A DNA stretch of 37,073 bases from Burkholderiales bacterium (GTDB taxonomy: Bacteria; Pseudomonadota; Gammaproteobacteria; Burkholderiales; Burkholderiaceae_D). The stretch's first letter is position 1, and each line of letters starts with the position of its first letter. A program made the translations under genes and the position numbers. The stretch covers positions 1 through 37,073 of the forward strand of contig JACQDX010000105.1 in the NCBI GenBank assembly GCA_016200895.1, read 5' to 3'. Shown here in pieces: positions 24,783 to 33,812 of this stretch. The notes under the pieces are model-generated. The model saw only the letters and a list, made by a program, of their open reading frames with translations, ran no database searches and was not told where the DNA came from.

Positions 24783-25137
24783 GTTAACTCCAGATATGAC
24801 CGCAATATGCTTAAGACTCTCATACTGAGCTGCTTTATGAACAGCATTATGAAATGAATTAAAGCCTTATTCTATTGCGCTGTGGGTTTTATTACTTATT
24901 GTTTTACACCAGATTTTGATCGTGATGCGTAACGCTTACATTGCAGCCTTTTCCGCAACAGGTCGGAATTGTAGTTGCTCTCATCGAAACGGGCAAATGC
25001 TAAGTTCGCTAATGCTTATCTGAGCAGATTTAAGGATACATAGATCATCATAGTAGCACTTTGGTCAAATCCGCTATTTTGCTTGAATGTGCTACAACAT
25101 CGCCTTTTATGATCGCAAAATACGGTTTATTGTAATT
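24783..25137. other. Intergenic region between pmbA-like gene and fabI
   Basis: No gene is visible. It should hold the fabI promoter and the 3' end of the peptide-transport/protease operon. GTAGCAC (25053-25059) and GTGCTAC (25089-25095) give a 7-bp stem with a long loop behind the pmbA-like stop; without a T-run it is a poor terminator. No clear -35/-10 pair was found. Confidence 0.4.
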
Positions 25138-26460
25138 CTACAGGACAAAACGCATTTCCTTGAGTAGTGCTCCTGGCAAGATTGCGCCGCCTGTATGCCG
25201 CTCGCCATAAGAGCGGTCATCCATGATGACTTCGGTTTCCTGGCTTAGCGCCAGCAGATTTTCTCCGAGCATCTTGAATAAAGAGTCATCAAAACGCATG
25301 ACATTTAGCGGGGCAATGATTTCACCATTCTCTACCCAAAAGGTGGCGAAGCGTGTCATACCCGTGATGCGGCAAGTGGCACGATCAGAAAAATTCAAAT
25401 ACCAAAGATTGGCGATGTAGATGCCTGTGCCCAACTCTTTCAATATGTCTGCATTCGCCAATGCACCAGCCCGCATGATCAGGGATTTTGCTGATTCATC
25501 TTCAGGTGCACCATTCGTGACCAGGCCAAATTCCTTGGCGCTGCGCGGTGAAATCATGCTGCCGCAGAGCTTGCCAGCCTGTATCAGAGGGATGACTTCA
25601 GGCTTGATGTAGCCTTGCGCCTGAAATCCTGGTTCCAGACCGGCGCGGCTGTCTTCACAGATATCGACCATGGCATGCATGCTGGCCTCACCTGATTGCA
25701 TGCGGCGCAGACAACTATGGCGGGTACGCAGGGTTTTTTCGGATAAACCACCCCAGTTCAGCATCATGATCAATTCATTCAATGCGGCCGGGCTCAGGTA
25801 GGCTCGGTAATTACCTGCAGCTACCGTGATTGGGGGTCGCGCCAGCAAGGCCAGCTTTTTGCAGGCATCAGCGAATTTATTTAAAAATTCTGCCTCATTC
25901 CAGGTAAATCCGGCATAGTTGGATTTGACAGCCTTGTCAGTAGAATGAAATAAGCTCCAGTCAAAATTAACGTTGCTGGTCTCATACCAGTTGCGTTGGC
26001 CATAAGAATTGGCAAAGCCGCGATACTGTGTACCTGTAGTCAATAGGCCCACCATGTCTACACCATTTGCCGCTTCTATTATTTGTTCCAGCATAGTGGC
26101 TACGGGCGGCAGGGAAGATGGCAGAATTTGGCTAGTGTTATTGACTACTGTCGCTATCATCAGGTGCGGGTCTGCTGGCAAATCAGCCAGCTGCGTGCGC
26201 AAATCCCGAATTGCAGTATTGATGGTGGGTAGATCCAGTTCCGTCTTGCCGCTGAGGTTGAAACTCATGGCTGCATGCGTTTGCCCCTGTATCAATTGCA
26301 GGTTCAATATGATTTGCAAGACATGGCCGGGCTGGCGTATTGCGCTGTGATTGAAGCGCACAAAATCGCTGGATTCTGCCGACAGCCAGGTGGTGCTTAC
26401 TTCATTTGCTGCCAACTGGGTTTCTATATGTGCAGCCAGAGATAAAAAATAGCTGTGCAT
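25138..26460 (-). CDS. TldE/PmbA-like modulator subunit of a TldD/E-type metalloprotease
   Basis: The 440-residue protein belongs to the TldD/PmbA superfamily (ARAGLEPGFQAQGYIKPEVIPLIQAG ... SPRSAKEFGLVTNGA ... YLNFSDRATCRITGMTRFATFWVENGEIIAPLNVMRFDDS). It lacks an HExxxH zinc motif, as TldE/PmbA does. In E. coli, TldD and TldE form a heterodimeric protease that cuts unfolded peptides, matures microcin B17 and degrades CcdA. The start ATG overlaps the stop of the TldD-like gene (TGATG), so a stoichiometric pair is likely. It is diverged from the housekeeping E. coli proteins, which is why I give no symbol. Confidence 0.85.
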   Translation of the reverse strand: MHSYFLSLAAHIETQLAANEVSTTWLSAESSDFVRFNHSAIRQPGHVLQIILNLQLIQGQTHAAMSFNLSGKTELDLPTINTAIRDLRTQLADLPADPHLMIATVVNNTSQILPSSLPPVATMLEQIIEAANGVDMVGLLTTGTQYRGFANSYGQRNWYETSNVNFDWSLFHSTDKAVKSNYAGFTWNEAEFLNKFADACKKLALLARPPITVAAGNYRAYLSPAALNELIMMLNWGGLSEKTLRTRHSCLRRMQSGEASMHAMVDICEDSRAGLEPGFQAQGYIKPEVIPLIQAGKLCGSMISPRSAKEFGLVTNGAPEDESAKSLIMRAGALANADILKELGTGIYIANLWYLNFSDRATCRITGMTRFATFWVENGEIIAPLNVMRFDDSLFKMLGENLLALSQETEVIMDDRSYGERHTGGAILPGALLKEMRFVL

Positions 26461-28061
26461 CAGGCTTCGCCTCCAAATACTTCTACCTGATCAAACAGAC
26501 AGGCTGGTGAAGCATGCCCCACGCGTATGACTTGCGATGGCTCACCTTTGCCACAGAAGGGCGTGCCCATGACTGCCAGGGTGGACGCATCACCGACCAT
26601 TTTCAGAGAGCGCCAGAAGCTTTCTGATATGCCACGATAATTGGGATTCTTGACCAGTTCCTGCAATTTTCCATTGCGTATAATTTGTCCGTATTCACAG
26701 CCAAACTGGAATTTATTGCGTGAATCATCAATAGACCAGGACACATTGGTATTCATCAGCACCCCATACTCAACACTGGTGATCATTTCATCCAAGCTGC
26801 TGGTGCCAGCTTCTATATTCAGGTTAGCCATGCGGTCTATGGTTGGACGGTTCCAGTCGCAGGCGCGTGAATTGGCGACACCTGTCATGCCAGCGCGAGC
26901 TTGCGAGAGCGCGCTGCCCAGTGGTTTTTCCAGTATGCCATTTTTGATGATCCAGGTTTTTTCTGCGGTGCTGCCATCATCATCCCAGCCAAAGCTGGCG
27001 AATTGCTCGGCACGGCTGGGGTCGTAGGTGACGTTCAGTAATTCAGAGCCATACTGGAAATGGCCAAACATGTCGGGCGTGACAAAACTGGTGCCCGCAA
27101 AATTACGTTCATCGCCGAGTATGCGATCCAGTTCCAGCGGGTGACCTATGGATTCATGGATTTGCAGCATCATTTGTTCTGGCATCAGCAGCAAGTCCAT
27201 GCGGCCACTGGGGCAATTTGCTGCATGTAATAGCGCCAGGGCTTCATCTGCAATACGTTTGCCTGCGCCATAAAAACCGGATTGCTGTAAGACTTCCATG
27301 CCACCCTGACGGCAAAAACCATTGTATTGCCCACCCAGACTACGGGTCTGGGTTTCTGATCCCTCATTTGCGGTGACGCTGAGATTGGGTATCAGGTAGT
27401 TGAATTGCTGACGTATGTCAGCACCGGCACTACTGATAAACAGTTGCTCAATCTGAGTCACGCCTATGGATGCGCTCCAGTCCACGATCTTGTCGCTAAA
27501 ATGGGATGCGGCAGATTCCTGCATCAGCAAAGCGATCAAGTCTTTTCTCGCCACTATGGAAGCAGGAGGGCTCTGATATTTACCGGTCACAGTAGCTTGA
27601 GGGATCTGGCGGAAATCCGTTACTGTTTTTCCTGTACTGAGTTTGGCCCAACGCATAGCATGCTGCAGCGCAGTATGCAAACCGTTCCGTGATAAATCAC
27701 TGGTTGCAGCATAGCCATACGCACCTTCATGAATGACTGTCAGCATGGCACCATGGCTGCGTGCATTGCGCAGCGGTTGCAATACATTTTGTCTGACCAG
27801 CAATTCTTCACTGCGCTCATCGACTACGCGCATGGAACAAAAATCCACGGCAGGTATTAATTCGTGGAATAATTTTCTTAATGCTTCCAATCCTGGCTCC
27901 AGTGAGGCGGGTGAAATTCTGGTGACTTGCGGGGCAATTGTGCCTGTTTCATCACGCAATAGGTAAATGTCATCTTGCCAGTGTTTGCAAGATTGGTCAA
28001 AAATATAAGTGTAAGGGGATTTTTCAGGCAGAGGGCGAACCGGCAGGCAGCCGGTTCGCAT
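26460..28061 (-). CDS. TldD-like metalloprotease subunit
   Basis: With an ATG at 28061 the protein has 533 residues. The zinc motif HESIGH (302-307) is in QIHESIGHPLELDR. The C-terminal glycine-rich part (SVEYGVLMNTNVSWSIDD, FGCEYGQIIRNG, MGTPFCGKGEP) matches TldD. The family is about 480 residues, and the first 55 or so residues here look atypical, so the true start may lie further in. A 9-bp hairpin at 28036-28058 lies immediately behind the chosen ATG. The gene follows the transporter ATPase gene by 7 nt and overlaps the TldE-like gene. By family the product cleaves peptides in the cytosol; its substrate may be what the adjacent transporter brings in. Confidence 0.85.
   Translation of the reverse strand: MRTGCLPVRPLPEKSPYTYIFDQSCKHWQDDIYLLRDETGTIAPQVTRISPASLEPGLEALRKLFHELIPAVDFCSMRVVDERSEELLVRQNVLQPLRNARSHGAMLTVIHEGAYGYAATSDLSRNGLHTALQHAMRWAKLSTGKTVTDFRQIPQATVTGKYQSPPASIVARKDLIALLMQESAASHFSDKIVDWSASIGVTQIEQLFISSAGADIRQQFNYLIPNLSVTANEGSETQTRSLGGQYNGFCRQGGMEVLQQSGFYGAGKRIADEALALLHAANCPSGRMDLLLMPEQMMLQIHESIGHPLELDRILGDERNFAGTSFVTPDMFGHFQYGSELLNVTYDPSRAEQFASFGWDDDGSTAEKTWIIKNGILEKPLGSALSQARAGMTGVANSRACDWNRPTIDRMANLNIEAGTSSLDEMITSVEYGVLMNTNVSWSIDDSRNKFQFGCEYGQIIRNGKLQELVKNPNYRGISESFWRSLKMVGDASTLAVMGTPFCGKGEPSQVIRVGHASPACLFDQVEVFGGEA
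28036..28058. other. 9-bp perfect hairpin at the ATPase-tldD junction
   Basis: CGAACCGGC (28036-28044) and GCCGGTTCG (28050-28058) form a GC-rich perfect stem with a 5-nt loop. It starts 10 nt after the ATPase stop on the minus strand and covers the first codons of the proposed tldD-like start. No T-run follows. It may stabilise the upstream mRNA or modulate translation of the protease pair. Confidence 0.6.
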
Positions 28062-28068
28062 GCGCAAC

Positions 28069-29769
28069 TTAGTGCTGCAAGCCTTTGGGAATGGCATTCA
28101 ACAAAGTCTTGGTATACGCCTGGGTAGGGTTCAGATACAGATCATCTGAATTGGCCAGTTCAACGACCTTGCCCTTGTTCATTACCATGACCTGGTCAGC
28201 AATGTATTTGACCACGGCCAGATCATGCGAAATGAAGATGTAGGATAGGCCAAATTCTTCCTGCAAATCCTGCAGCAGATTCAATACCTGCGCTTGCACT
28301 GATACGTCCAGTGCTGATACTGACTCATCACAGACCAGCACTTCTGGCTTCATGGTCAGGCAGCGCGCAATTGCGATACGCTGGCGCTGGCCACCAGAAA
28401 ATTCATGCGGATAACGATGGAAGGCGACAGTGGGTAGGCCAACCTTTTCCAGTAATTGATAAGCCATGGCAGAACGTTCACTGTCATTGGCACCAATGTT
28501 ATGGATATGCATGGGTTCCATCAAAATCTGCCCGACTGTAAAGCGCGGGTTCAGAGAGGCATACGGGTTTTGAAAAATGATTTGTATGCGGCGTTTGTAG
28601 TGATGAAATTCCTTGTTCGACATGGCCAGGATATCCTTGCCTTCAAACAGAGCCTGGCCAGAGGTCGCCTGATGCAGACGCATCAGTGTCAGGCCAACCG
28701 TGGTTTTGCCTGAGCCTGATTCACCCACCACACCCAGGGTCTTGCCACGTGCCAGTTTGAAGGACACGCCTTCGACGGCCTTGAATTCTTTTTTGCCAAA
28801 AAAACCTACACGGGAGTAAAAGCTTTTACCGAGGTCTTTCACTTCCAGCACGATTTCTTCACTACCGTTGAGGCCACGCGGACGCTGCTTTTGATCAACC
28901 AGGGCACCATTGTTGTTCATGAAATCAGCAATTACTGGCAAGCGCCATGGACGGGTATCCAGCGTAGGGCGGCAATGCAACAGGGCCTGGGTATAGGTAT
29001 CTTTCGGGCTTTCAAAGATTTGCTCTACCGTACCCGCTTCACGGATTTCACCATTGCGCATGACGATGACATGGTCAGCAATTTCACCGACCAGTGCCAG
29101 GTCATGGGTAATGAACAGTACCGACATCTTGTGTTTGATACGCAGGGCATCAATCAGGTCGATGATCTGTTTTTGTATGGTGACATCGAGGGCAGTCGTC
29201 GGTTCATCGGCAATCAGCAATTTAGGCTCACACGCAATCGCCATGGCGATCATCACCCTTTGCTGCTGCCCGCCGGACATCTGGCTGGGGTAGGCATCAA
29301 TCTTGTTTTTTGGGTCGGGGATGCCGACTTCTTCCAGTAATTCTATAGAGCGCTGGCGGGCTTGTTTGGCATCCATGCCCATGTGCAGGCGCAAGACTTC
29401 AGCAATCTGGAAACCGACGGTAAACACCGGGTTCAAAGATGTCATCGGCTCCTGGAAAATCATGGAGATTTCCTTGCCGCACAGATCACGCCTTTCAGCG
29501 ATGCTGAGTTCCAGCAGGCTGCGGCCTTCAAAAATGATCTTGCTGTCAGCGGCAATGCTGGATGTATCTGGTGGCAGGAGGCCCATGACGGCCAGTGAGC
29601 TGACTGACTTGCCGCTACCTGATTCACCCACCAGGGCAACGGTGGAATTGCGCGGTATTTCAAAGGAGATACCTTTGACCGTTTCCACACTGTCTTTTTT
29701 ATTGACGCGGAAAGACACGCGCAGGTTTTCTACTTTCAGCAAAGCTTGATTTGGGTTTTCTTGACTCAT
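28069..29769 (-). CDS. yejF: Oligopeptide ABC transporter, fused double ATP-binding protein (YejF-like)
   Basis: The 566-residue protein contains two complete ABC modules. The first has [26 protein letters not shown] and THDLALV. The second has [31 protein letters not shown] and SHDLAVV. Each ends with the C-terminal oligopeptide-transporter extension (for example [10 protein letters not shown]). This fused form is the YejF/DppD-DppF layout that drives peptide import. AAGGA precedes the ATG. It is 9 nt behind the permease gene. The YejF name rests on the double-ATPase arrangement and the neighbours. Confidence 0.92.
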   Translation of the reverse strand: MSQENPNQALLKVENLRVSFRVNKKDSVETVKGISFEIPRNSTVALVGESGSGKSVSSLAVMGLLPPDTSSIAADSKIIFEGRSLLELSIAERRDLCGKEISMIFQEPMTSLNPVFTVGFQIAEVLRLHMGMDAKQARQRSIELLEEVGIPDPKNKIDAYPSQMSGGQQQRVMIAMAIACEPKLLIADEPTTALDVTIQKQIIDLIDALRIKHKMSVLFITHDLALVGEIADHVIVMRNGEIREAGTVEQIFESPKDTYTQALLHCRPTLDTRPWRLPVIADFMNNNGALVDQKQRPRGLNGSEEIVLEVKDLGKSFYSRVGFFGKKEFKAVEGVSFKLARGKTLGVVGESGSGKTTVGLTLMRLHQATSGQALFEGKDILAMSNKEFHHYKRRIQIIFQNPYASLNPRFTVGQILMEPMHIHNIGANDSERSAMAYQLLEKVGLPTVAFHRYPHEFSGGQRQRIAIARCLTMKPEVLVCDESVSALDVSVQAQVLNLLQDLQEEFGLSYIFISHDLAVVKYIADQVMVMNKGKVVELANSDDLYLNPTQAYTKTLLNAIPKGLQH

Positions 29770-29778
29770 GATCTGTCC

Positions 29779-30894
29779 TTATTTCAACTTGGGGTCAAGC
29801 GCATCGCGCAAGGCATCGGTGAACAATGAGAAGGCTGTCACCAGCACGGCCATTGCTGCTGTCGCTGCTACCAATTGCCACCATTTACCCAAGATCAATT
29901 CATTCTGCGCTTCATTGAGCATACTGCCCCAGGACACCACACCAACCGGCACACCAAAGCCCAGGAAACTCAAGATAACTTCTGACTTGATAAAGCCGAC
30001 GACAAGTATCGATACCTGTACCAGTGCCACATGGCTGACATTCGGGAAGATATGCACGAACATCTTGCGCCAGTGCGAAGCACCAATGGCATCAGCCGCC
30101 CACACATACTCACGCGCCTTGTGCTTCATGTATTCAGCACGGATCAGGCGGAATGGCCCAGTCCAGCCAGTGAAAGCCAGGATCAGGATGATGGTGGTCA
30201 CGCCTTTTTGCTGTAATACCGCAGCGACTGAAAGTATCAGCAACAGATAAGGGATGGAAGTGAAGATGCTATAGAACCAGTTAAAGAAATCATCGACTTT
30301 GCCGCCAAAGTAGCCAGCCAGTGCGCCAAACATGGTGCCCAGCAAGGTTGCCAGAAAGGCGGCGACCAGACCAACGACGATGGAAGTCTCTGCACCTTTG
30401 ATGGTTTTCTTGATGATGTCATGCCCCCATTTGTCCGCGCCAAAGGGCAGTGTAGTCAGACGTTCACCCACCACAGCCTTGCCGGACTTGGCAAGCTCGG
30501 TGCGAATTTCTGCCATTTCCTTTGCCAGAGGATCAGGGATGCCGTAATCATTGACGATGACGGCTTGATCCGCATCGGGTTGCTTGCGCAATTCACGGAT
30601 GATGTCAGCCAAAGGGTCAAGTGGATTTTCTGGCGGTGGCGCTTCGACCTCTGCTTTAGCTGCTACGCCGGTATCTGCGCCAACAAAGCCCGGTGGCGCA
30701 TAGCTGACGCCGCTTTCCTGTTCCCAGTCAGAGGCGACAACGCCAGTCGCGGACAGTATCAATGTCAATAAAAAGGCAGCCACGATCGCCAAGGCAATCA
30801 TGGCGACTTTGTCGGCGCGCAGGCGGCGCCAGGCCAGCGCCCAAAGTCCGGGTGAAACAGCTTGTACAGTTGGATTTGTGATAGTCGTGCTCAT
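29779..30894 (-). CDS. yejE: Oligopeptide ABC transporter permease (YejE-like)
   Basis: The 371-residue permease has an N-terminal membrane helix (about 30-52), a long extracytoplasmic stretch (about 53-160, with a Pro/Glu-rich insert APPPENPLDPL) and then the binding-protein-dependent transport core. The core carries the EAA loop YVWAADAIGASHWRKMFVHI near residues 253-272. PFGADKWGHDIIKKTIKGAETS is the usual DppC-type entry sequence. E. coli YejE is shorter (about 340), so the periplasmic loop is somewhat enlarged here. AAGGATC precedes the ATG. It lies 9 nt behind the yejB-like gene. Confidence 0.92.
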   Translation of the reverse strand: MSTTITNPTVQAVSPGLWALAWRRLRADKVAMIALAIVAAFLLTLILSATGVVASDWEQESGVSYAPPGFVGADTGVAAKAEVEAPPPENPLDPLADIIRELRKQPDADQAVIVNDYGIPDPLAKEMAEIRTELAKSGKAVVGERLTTLPFGADKWGHDIIKKTIKGAETSIVVGLVAAFLATLLGTMFGALAGYFGGKVDDFFNWFYSIFTSIPYLLLILSVAAVLQQKGVTTIILILAFTGWTGPFRLIRAEYMKHKAREYVWAADAIGASHWRKMFVHIFPNVSHVALVQVSILVVGFIKSEVILSFLGFGVPVGVVSWGSMLNEAQNELILGKWWQLVAATAAMAVLVTAFSLFTDALRDALDPKLK

Positions 30895-30903
30895 GAATGA
30901 TCC

Positions 30904-31842
30904 TTATTTCAACTGTACGCGTGGATCAACCGCCTGGTACAGCAGATCGGTCAACAAATTAAAAAACATGGTTGCCGCAGCGACATACACGGTGATGGCT
31001 TTAATCACCGGGAAGTCACTGCGTTCTACGGCCAAAATCACTTCACGGCCTATACCGGGAATGGAAAAGAAGCGCTCGATCAGGAAAGCGCCAATCAGCA
31101 GCGCAGGCAAATTCGACATGACGTGGGTAATGATAGGGATGGATGCATTGCGCAATACATGCACCCATTTCACACGGCTTTCGGAAACGCCCTTGGCGCG
31201 TGCAGTGCGTACATAATCCTGATTGACTTCATCCAGCACAAAGGTGCGGAACAGGCGCAGGTTAGGTGCCACGCCCACAGCCAATGCAATCAGGATAGGC
31301 AGGGCAGAGTATTTGAACAGGTTCTCAGCAAAGTGATTGCCCCATCCCTGTACCGGGAACATACCCAGTTTATAGGCAAAGAAATATTGACCGACGATGA
31401 TGTAGACCAGGATACTGACTGACATGCCAACGGTACAGGCAATCATCACAGAACGGTCAGTGAACGAGCCGCGCTTGAAAGCAATTGCCAGCGCCAGCGC
31501 AATCGCGATGAGCGTTTCGATAATTGTGAGAGGTATCAAGACTGTCAGCGAAGGGCCAAGACGTGTGCCTATGATGGATGATACGGCCTCACCGGTACTC
31601 CAGCTATTGCCAAAGTTGAAGGTGACAATTTGCTTGATGAAAATCCATAGCTGCACATAGTAAGGCTGGTCTATGCCTAACTGGGTGCGGATATTGGCAA
31701 TCTGTTCTGCATTCGACATCTTGCCTGCCAGGATGTAGGCAGGGTCGCCGCCTACCCAGTTGAATAGAAAAAACACCAGCAGGATGACACCCAGCATCGT
31801 TGGTGCCATCTGCCATAAGCGGCGCAGTATATAAGCGGTCAT
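30904..31842 (-). CDS. yejB: Oligopeptide ABC transporter permease (YejB-like)
   Basis: The 312-residue permease begins MTAYILRRLWQMAPTMLGVILLVFF, the typical DppB-type first helix, with about six membrane helices in all. The C-terminal half carries an EAA-type loop (DYVRTARAKGVSESRVKWVH). It pairs with the YejE-like protein as the inner-membrane channel. GAGAGA precedes the ATG. It is 39 nt behind the proximal binding-protein gene. The E. coli YejB protein is longer, so the exact ortholog name is tentative, but the permease class is sure. Confidence 0.9.
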   Translation of the reverse strand: MTAYILRRLWQMAPTMLGVILLVFFLFNWVGGDPAYILAGKMSNAEQIANIRTQLGIDQPYYVQLWIFIKQIVTFNFGNSWSTGEAVSSIIGTRLGPSLTVLIPLTIIETLIAIALALAIAFKRGSFTDRSVMIACTVGMSVSILVYIIVGQYFFAYKLGMFPVQGWGNHFAENLFKYSALPILIALAVGVAPNLRLFRTFVLDEVNQDYVRTARAKGVSESRVKWVHVLRNASIPIITHVMSNLPALLIGAFLIERFFSIPGIGREVILAVERSDFPVIKAITVYVAAATMFFNLLTDLLYQAVDPRVQLK

Positions 31843-31881
31843 GTTTGTCTCTCGGTTTTCAAATTTCAGTCAGCCTGCGGA

Positions 31882-33738
31882 TTACTTGTTCTTGTCGATG
31901 TCTATCTGCATCCATTCTATATGCATGATAGGGTGCTTTTTATGTCCTATCACACGTGGCTGTGACAGCATCATACGGTGGCGGGCATAACCCAGGCGCT
32001 GGGCGCCGTACAATTCCATGATGCGTGTCATTTTGTGGTACAGCAGGTCGCGTTCTGGCCCTGGAGCCAATTTTTGTGATTGCTCATACAGCTTGTCATA
32101 TTCAGGAATGGCGACGCAGCCATTATTATTCATGTGGATGTTTTTACCGTAAAATAATTGCATGAAATTGTCGCCATCGGGATAATCTGCTATCCATGGT
32201 GAAATGCGCTGCATTAGCTGACATTGCTTTTCTGCTTTGAGGATTTCAGCAAACGGGCGAAATTCGGCACGCATCCTGATACCTATGCCGTCATAGGATT
32301 TTTTCCATACTTCAGCCTGTAAATGGCCGCGTGATTCGGTCTGGGCGGTATGCACAATTTCCAGTGGGCTGCCGTCAGGTGTGGTGCGATAACCATCCTT
32401 GCCTTTCTTGTAGCCGAACTTGTCGAGCAAGGCATTGGCGGCGGCAGGGTTATATTGAATACTGCTTTTGTAGTTAGGGTCATGACCCACTACGCCAGGA
32501 GGGATAGGATATTGCAGCGGTATCGCATGACCATTGTCGACGATGCGTATTTCTTCTTCGACATTGTGTGCCATGGACATGGCGCGGCGCAATGCGATCT
32601 TTTCCTTGCTCATGCCACCAAATACCGGGTCTTGCATATTCCAGTAATAGATAGTCAGTTCAGGATCGACAATGCGCGACATCTGTATGCCGCGTTTGAC
32701 AAATTCAGGCTTCAAATCAGGGCCGTTCAATACCTGGGGTGCCAGGCCGCCATATAACTGGAACAGATCAATTTCATCTTTCTGGAATGCCAGCAAGCGC
32801 GACTGGTCTTCCAAAATCACATTGACGACAACACGCCCGATTTGCGGCATACGCTTGCCTTTCATTGCCGCGATGATTTTTTGGTCATTCGGGTCAGCGC
32901 TGGCCTGGAAATCCCATATCGTTGTATGGAAATCAGGGTTGGCATCCAATACCATTTTCGAGCCGCGCACCCATTCAGTCAGTTTGAAAGGGCCGGTGCC
33001 TACCGGGTTTGCCATGGCAGCACCCTGTACATCCTGGTATTTTTCTATGACTTCGCGTGCAACGGCAGACATGGCGGTGTAGGCCAATATCATGGGCAGG
33101 TTGAAGTCCGGGCGCGTCAGGTGTATGCGCAGGGTATATTTATCGATCACTTCCAAGCCCGGTACTTTGGCAGAATAATCAAACTTGCCGGATTTTTTTG
33201 CCTGTGCCGCAAGTTGATCCAGTCCTGCAATCTTGTCCTCCAAGAGCCAGACGTGGGTAGAGGCGATTTTCGGGTCCATGATGCGCTTGAATGAATACAC
33301 ATAATCATCCACCGTCAGTTCACGCTTTTTGCCATTGAAAGCTGCATCAGGGGTGAAGTAAATACCTTTCTTCAGCTTGATGGTATAGGTTTTGCCATCA
33401 GCAGAAATCTCTGGCATGCCGTCGGCTGTTTCTGGAATGATTTTCGCCGGGCTGGCCAGGTAGTCATAAGTAAACAGGCGCTCAAAAATCGCTTCATTGA
33501 TGGCGTTGGAGTACAAGTCGCGCGTCGCAGCAGGATCAAAGCCAGTTTCGGCAACCGGGAAGATGGTGCGTAACACTTTTTCCGGATCAGCAAACTCAGG
33601 TTTGGCGGCATGCGCCTGCAAGGGCAAGGTGGATGACATCAGGCCTGCAAGCGCCAGGCATATCGCCATGCCTGTTTTGCTCAGCTTGCGCATTGCCTTG
33701 TTGTGCTGATTGCGCTGTAACGGATGAATGGACTTCAT
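31882..33738 (-). CDS. Periplasmic peptide-binding protein 1 (SBP_bac_5, YejA-like)
   Basis: The 618-residue protein has an export signal (hydrophobic run MAICLALAGLMSSTLPL, cut near AHA-AKPEF) and a cluster-C substrate-binding fold (TYDYLASPAKIIPETADGMPEI, TIKLKKGIYFTPDAAFNGKKRELTVDDYVYSFKRIMDP, GTGPFKLTEWVRGSKMVL). The ATG at 33738 has GGAGA about 8 nt upstream; a TTG at 33744 is too close to it. A second Met at MRKLSKTG would give a tighter signal peptide. It is a close paralog of the next gene upstream in transcription. It captures peptides or similar solutes for the adjacent permeases. Confidence 0.9.
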   Translation of the reverse strand: MKSIHPLQRNQHNKAMRKLSKTGMAICLALAGLMSSTLPLQAHAAKPEFADPEKVLRTIFPVAETGFDPAATRDLYSNAINEAIFERLFTYDYLASPAKIIPETADGMPEISADGKTYTIKLKKGIYFTPDAAFNGKKRELTVDDYVYSFKRIMDPKIASTHVWLLEDKIAGLDQLAAQAKKSGKFDYSAKVPGLEVIDKYTLRIHLTRPDFNLPMILAYTAMSAVAREVIEKYQDVQGAAMANPVGTGPFKLTEWVRGSKMVLDANPDFHTTIWDFQASADPNDQKIIAAMKGKRMPQIGRVVVNVILEDQSRLLAFQKDEIDLFQLYGGLAPQVLNGPDLKPEFVKRGIQMSRIVDPELTIYYWNMQDPVFGGMSKEKIALRRAMSMAHNVEEEIRIVDNGHAIPLQYPIPPGVVGHDPNYKSSIQYNPAAANALLDKFGYKKGKDGYRTTPDGSPLEIVHTAQTESRGHLQAEVWKKSYDGIGIRMRAEFRPFAEILKAEKQCQLMQRISPWIADYPDGDNFMQLFYGKNIHMNNNGCVAIPEYDKLYEQSQKLAPGPERDLLYHKMTRIMELYGAQRLGYARHRMMLSQPRVIGHKKHPIMHIEWMQIDIDKNK

Positions 33739-33812
33739 TAACAAGTTCTCCTGCTATTTTGTACGATGGTAATAGATGCGTATTGAGTCAAACTGGTACT
33801 GACGGGCTAAGC

